A stretch of 64,000 bases of DNA, from contig NZ_JACHMI010000001.1 of the NCBI RefSeq assembly GCF_014207985.1, positions 3,145,001 through 3,209,000 of the forward strand, read 5' to 3'. Shown here in pieces: positions 60,668-64,000 of the stretch. The stretch comes from Nonomuraea rubra. Lineage in GTDB: Bacteria > Actinomycetota > Actinomycetes > Streptosporangiales > Streptosporangiaceae. The translations under genes were made by a program, and so were the position numbers. A model generated the notes under the pieces. The model worked only from the letters and a program-made list of their open reading frames with translations. It searched no databases and was not told the DNA's origin. Positions within the stretch are counted from its first letter, which is position 1, and the number at the start of each line of letters is the position of its first letter.

Positions 60668-61542
60668 GCCTGCTCCTGCAGGGGCTGGCCCTGGGCGTGC
60701 TGACGGGCGGGCTCTACGCCCTGCTCGCCTCGGGCCTGTCGCTGTACTTCGGCGTGATGCGGGTGGTCATGGTGGCGCACCCGGCGTTCCTGTTCCTGGC
60801 CGCCTACCTCACCTACACCGTGCACACCACGCTCGGCGTGGACCCGTTCCTGGCGCTGCCGCTGACCGTGCCGCTCTTCTTCGCGCTGGGCGTGGCGGTG
60901 CAGCGGCTGCTCATCGCCCGGCTCGCGCCGGACAACCTGGCGATGATGTCGGTGCTGCTGACGTTCGGGATCGCGCTCACCATCGAGGGGCTGCTCGGCA
61001 CGTTCTACACGGGCTCCTACAAGTCGGTCAGCATGGAGTACGCCACCCGGTCGCTGAGCCTCGGCGGCGTGCACCTGCCGTACGACAAGATCATCGCCTT
61101 CGCGGTCGCCGGGCTCACCCTGGCCGTGCTGTTCGCGGTGCTGGTCAAGAGCCGCTTCGGGCAGGCGCTGCGGGCCACGATCCAGCACCGCGAGGCGGCC
61201 AGGCTGGTCGGCATCCGGACCGAGCGCGTGGCCGGCTACGGCTTCGGCGTCGGCCTGGCCACCGCCGCCGTGGGCGGCACCGTGCTGGCGCTGATCACGC
61301 CGTTCTTCCCCGCCTCGCACTGGGTGTGGATCGGCAAGCTCATGGCCATCATCGTCGTCGGCGGGCTGGGCAGCGTGGTGGGCGCGGCGCTGGCCGCCGT
61401 CCTGCTCGGCGTGGTCGAGGGCGTCGTGCTGGTCACCGTGGACGCCACCTGGGCCACGATGATGTTCTACGTCTTCCTCTTCCTGACCCTGCTCGCGCGC
61501 CCCCAGGGGTTCTTCGGAGGCCGGCTTGCGCACCGTTTCTAG
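60661..61542 (+). CDS. Branched-chain-type ABC permease (LivH-like)
   Basis: 293 aa with about eight membrane helices; LivH motifs LTGGLYALLASGLSLYFGVM and RFGQALRATIQHREAARLVG (EAA-type loop), then IIVVGGLGSVVGAALAAVLL. ATG 60661 overlaps the binding-protein stop; GTG 60664 is possible. Forms the membrane channel with the LivM-like protein. Confidence 0.94.
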   Translation: MVSLLLQGLALGVLTGGLYALLASGLSLYFGVMRVVMVAHPAFLFLAAYLTYTVHTTLGVDPFLALPLTVPLFFALGVAVQRLLIARLAPDNLAMMSVLLTFGIALTIEGLLGTFYTGSYKSVSMEYATRSLSLGGVHLPYDKIIAFAVAGLTLAVLFAVLVKSRFGQALRATIQHREAARLVGIRTERVAGYGFGVGLATAAVGGTVLALITPFFPASHWVWIGKLMAIIVVGGLGSVVGAALAAVLLGVVEGVVLVTVDATWATMMFYVFLFLTLLARPQGFFGGRLAHRF

Positions 61543-62515
61543 GGGGCTGCCGCTGCTGCTGGCCGCGCTGGCGGTCGCCTACCCGTGGCTGGCGCCCAAC
61601 TACTACCTGGTGTACGCGGGCGCGCTGACCGTCATGTACGCCGCCATGTCCACCTCCTGGAACCTCCTGGGCGGCTTCACCGGCTACGTCTCGCTCGGCC
61701 ACTCGGCGTTCTTCGGCCTCGGCGCGTACGGCACCGGGCTGCTCGTCGTCCGCCTGGACGTGCCGTGGGCCGTGGCCCTGCTCGTGTCGGCGCTGCTCGT
61801 CACGGCGTTCGCCGTCGGCGTCGGCATCGCGGCGGTACGCGTGCGCGGCGCCTCGTTCGTGATCGTGTCCCTCGCGCTGGTGTCCATGATGAACCTCATC
61901 GTGCAGGGCTGGCGCTCCCTCACCGGCGGCTCCACGGGCCTCCAGGTCCCCTCGCCCTTCCCCGGCCTGCACCGCGGCCAGACGCACATCGTCTTCTTCT
62001 ACCTGTTCCTGGTGCTGCTCGCCCTCGCGCTGCTGTCCTGGTGGTACGTCTCCCGCTCCCGCTTCGGCGCGGGCCTGCGCGCCATCAGGGAGGACGAGGA
62101 CAAGGCCGAGTCGCTGGGCGTGCCCACGGGGGCGTACAAGGTGGCGGCCTTCGCCCTGTCCGCCCTGTTCGTGGCCCTGGCCGGCGGGCTCTACGCGCTC
62201 TGGTTCGGCAGCCTCGACCCGATCTTCGTCTTCTCGATCCTGATCGCCTCGTACATGGTGCTGATGAGCCTGCTCGGCGGCGTCAGGCACCTGTACGGGC
62301 CGCTGCTCGGCGCGCTCATCGTGGCCCCGGCCGGCGAGTACTTCCTGATCGCGCTCGGCGAGACGCAGATCCACCTGACCGCGACGGGGCTGGTGCTGGT
62401 GCTGGTCGTGCTGTTCATGCCGGACGGCATCCTGGCCCGCTTCACCCGCCGGCGGGCCGGGCCTTCGATCCCCGACGAGAGCGCCGACCAGAGACTCCAG
62501 GGGGTGGCGCCATGA
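61526..62515 (+). CDS. Branched-chain-type ABC permease (LivM-like)
   Basis: 329 aa; about ten membrane helices. LivM motifs NLLGGFTGYVSLGHSAFFGL and RFGAGLRAIREDEDKAESLG. The start is TTG 61526 with GGAGG five bases upstream, inside the end of the LivH-like gene. The stop overlaps the next ATG (ATGA). Confidence 0.93.
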   Translation: MRTVSRGLPLLLAALAVAYPWLAPNYYLVYAGALTVMYAAMSTSWNLLGGFTGYVSLGHSAFFGLGAYGTGLLVVRLDVPWAVALLVSALLVTAFAVGVGIAAVRVRGASFVIVSLALVSMMNLIVQGWRSLTGGSTGLQVPSPFPGLHRGQTHIVFFYLFLVLLALALLSWWYVSRSRFGAGLRAIREDEDKAESLGVPTGAYKVAAFALSALFVALAGGLYALWFGSLDPIFVFSILIASYMVLMSLLGGVRHLYGPLLGALIVAPAGEYFLIALGETQIHLTATGLVLVLVVLFMPDGILARFTRRRAGPSIPDESADQRLQGVAP

Positions 62516-63243
62516 GCTCCCTGCGGACGGAGGGGCTGACGAAGGCGTTCGGCGGCGTGCAGGCCGTCAGCGACGCCTCCGTCGAGCTGCTCGACGGGAA
62601 GATCAACGGCCTGATCGGGCCGAACGGCTCAGGCAAGACCACGTTCTTCAACATCGTCACCGGCATGATCAGGCCGGACTCGGGCCGGGTCCTCTACCGC
62701 GGCCGCGACATCACCCGGCACTCGCCGCACCGTATCGCGCACGCCGGCATCGGCCGCACCTTCCAGCTCTGCCGGATCTTCCCGCGCCTGACCGTGCTGG
62801 AGAACATGCTGGTCGCGGTCCGCCGTACGCGGCTGCGCGAGCTGCTGGCCGGGCTGCGCGACACGGGCGAGGTCGAGCGGGCCCGCCACTGGCTGCGCCG
62901 CATGGGCATCGAGCACCTGGAGGAGGCCGAGGCGCGCGACCTGTCGTACGGGCAGCAGAAGCTGCTCGAACTGGCCGCCGTGCTCATGGCCGAGCCGGAC
63001 CTGGTGCTGCTCGACGAGCCGGCCGGCGGGGTCAACCCGGCGCTGATCGACCGCATCGTGGCCCTCGTCCGCGACCTCAACGCGGAGGGCCGCACGTTCC
63101 TCGTCGTCGAGCACAACATGGACATGGTGATGGGCATGTGCGACCACGTGATCGTCTTCGACCGTGGCGCGCCCATCGCCGCCGGCCCGCCGGCCGTGAT
63201 CAGGGAGGATCCGCGCGTGCTGGAGGCGTATCTCGGTGTCTGA
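62512..63243 (+). CDS. Branched-chain-type ABC ATP-binding protein (LivG-like)
   Basis: 243 aa. Walker A GPNGSGKTT, signature LSYGQQKLLE, Walker B LVLLDEPAGGV and H-loop VVEHNMDMVM; the characteristic LivG sequence GIGRTFQLCRIFPRLTVLEN is present. ATGA overlap with livM. One of two ATPases that drive the transporter. Confidence 0.95.
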   Translation: MSSLRTEGLTKAFGGVQAVSDASVELLDGKINGLIGPNGSGKTTFFNIVTGMIRPDSGRVLYRGRDITRHSPHRIAHAGIGRTFQLCRIFPRLTVLENMLVAVRRTRLRELLAGLRDTGEVERARHWLRRMGIEHLEEAEARDLSYGQQKLLELAAVLMAEPDLVLLDEPAGGVNPALIDRIVALVRDLNAEGRTFLVVEHNMDMVMGMCDHVIVFDRGAPIAAGPPAVIREDPRVLEAYLGV

Positions 63244-63967
63244 GGTGGTGCTTTCCCTGGAGGACGTCGTGGCCGGCTACGGCAGGGCGGCCCCCGTGCT
63301 GCGCGGCCTGACCGTCACCGTCCGCGCCGGCGAGGTCGTCTGCCTCGTCGGCCCCAACGGCGCCGGCAAGTCCACCGCGCTCAAGGTCGCCAGCGGCCTG
63401 CTCGCCCCCCGCTCGGGCCGCGTCCTCCTGGCCGGCCGGGACGTGACGGGCCTGCCGCCGCAGCGCCTGCTCGGCCTCGGCCTGGCCCACGTCCTGCAGG
63501 GGCACAGCGTCTTCCGCGAGATGACGGTGGCCGAGAACGTCCGGCTCGGCGGCTTCACCGTACGCGACCAGGCCCGGCTGAACGCGCGCATCGCGGCGGT
63601 CAAGGAGTTGTTCCCCGTCGTGGGGGAGCGGTGGGGGAGCCTGGCGGGGCTGCTGTCGGGCGGGCAGCAGAAGCAGGTGGAGTTCGCGCGGGCGCTGATG
63701 CTGGAGCCGACGGTGGTGCTGCTGGACGAGCCGTCCATGGGGCTCGACCCGCGCAACACCTCGGTCGTCTTCGACCAGATCGACCTCATGCGCAGGACCG
63801 GGGTGGCGGTGCTGCTGGTGGAGCAGAACGCGCGCAGGGCGCTGGAGATGGCCGACCTGGGGTGCGTGCTCGACCTCGGCCGGGTGCACATCTCGGGTCC
63901 CGCCCGCGACCTGGCCGCCGACCCCCGGCTGGGACGCCTCTACCTGGGAGGCGCCCCGTCCACCTGA
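63236..63967 (+). CDS. Branched-chain-type ABC ATP-binding protein (LivF-like)
   Basis: 243 aa. Walker A GPNGAGKST, signature LSGGQQKQVE, Walker B VVLLDEPSMGL and H-loop LLVEQNARRALE. The LivF hallmark LGLAHVLQGHSVFREMTVAE is present, with HV in place of the usual YV. GTG start overlapping the livG-like gene by 8 bp. Last gene of the operon visible; 33 bp remain to the window edge. Confidence 0.95.
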   Translation: MSEVVLSLEDVVAGYGRAAPVLRGLTVTVRAGEVVCLVGPNGAGKSTALKVASGLLAPRSGRVLLAGRDVTGLPPQRLLGLGLAHVLQGHSVFREMTVAENVRLGGFTVRDQARLNARIAAVKELFPVVGERWGSLAGLLSGGQQKQVEFARALMLEPTVVLLDEPSMGLDPRNTSVVFDQIDLMRRTGVAVLLVEQNARRALEMADLGCVLDLGRVHISGPARDLAADPRLGRLYLGGAPST

Positions 63968-64000
63968 CCGGCGTTCCCCCACGCCCCGGACGGCTGTACG

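Overview
This 64 kb window comes from a high-GC actinomycete chromosome. The evidence is a GC-rich coding pattern with many GTG and TTG starts, a WhiB protein, an XRE/DUF397 pair, a DUF1707 protein, three proteins with mycothiol-type maleylpyruvate isomerase N-terminal domains, an IdeR-type iron box, and many ATGA/GTGA stop-start overlaps. The style fits Streptosporangiaceae or a relative; that placement is inference. No rRNA, tRNA, CRISPR array, insertion sequence or prophage was seen.

Layout. 0-6.5 kb: a glycogen debranching enzyme cut by the left edge, an OsmC peroxiredoxin, an ECF sigma factor followed by a tandemly duplicated start region and a maleylpyruvate-isomerase-like protein, an HD hydrolase, an ankyrin/HEAT protein and a DUF1707 protein. 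6.6-10.3 kb: an assimilatory sulfate reduction operon (sulfite reductase, 47-aa zinc ribbon, APS reductase, sirohydrochlorin chelatase) preceded by a cysteine-containing leader peptide and a hairpin. 10.2-15.5 kb: a 41-aa Cys-rich protein, a TIGR03084-like protein, YccF and YihY membrane proteins and two tandem Ser/Thr kinases. 15.5-21.2 kb: glyA behind a ZTP riboswitch, a CHRD/DUF3455 secreted protein, an ECF sigma/anti-sigma pair, and rsgA behind a short upstream ORF whose ribosome-binding site can be sequestered.

21.6-27.9 kb: a phosphoribosyltransferase, a HATPase / XRE-DUF5753 / DUF397 regulatory module with matching palindromic operators, a secreted phytase-like esterase, a WhiB protein followed by a large inverted repeat, and a sucrase/ferredoxin-like protein under an iron box. 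27.9-31.6 kb: glpD, TetR and a divergent alkylglycerone-phosphate-synthase-like oxidase. 31.6-41.7 kb: a TPR-like protein, a metallophosphatase, a PolA-type polymerase, two MFS transporters, a MOSC protein, a TetR regulator and a third, repeat-rich Ser/Thr kinase.

41.8-55.0 kb: the most coherent metabolic locus. An allH-allF-allG-like operon (DUF2877, FdrA, DUF1116; all joined by ATGA overlaps) diverges from a PucR-family regulator. An S4-domain protein, two paralogous NCS2 nucleobase permeases and a three-subunit molybdenum hydroxylase of the xanthine dehydrogenase family follow. Together these suggest uptake and oxidation of nucleobases and use of the nitrogen through carbamoyl chemistry. 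55.0-64 kb: two tandem lipoproteins, a secreted PQQ-type glucose/sorbosone dehydrogenase with a LamG-like tail, a LacI regulator, and a complete five-gene branched-chain-amino-acid-type ABC transporter. LacI-type palindromes lie in front of both the dehydrogenase and the transporter.

Recurrent themes are likely leaderless promoters (TANNNT six to eight bases before the start codon), RNA-level control (riboswitch, attenuating leader peptide, upstream ORF), and short tandem duplications just after stop codons.
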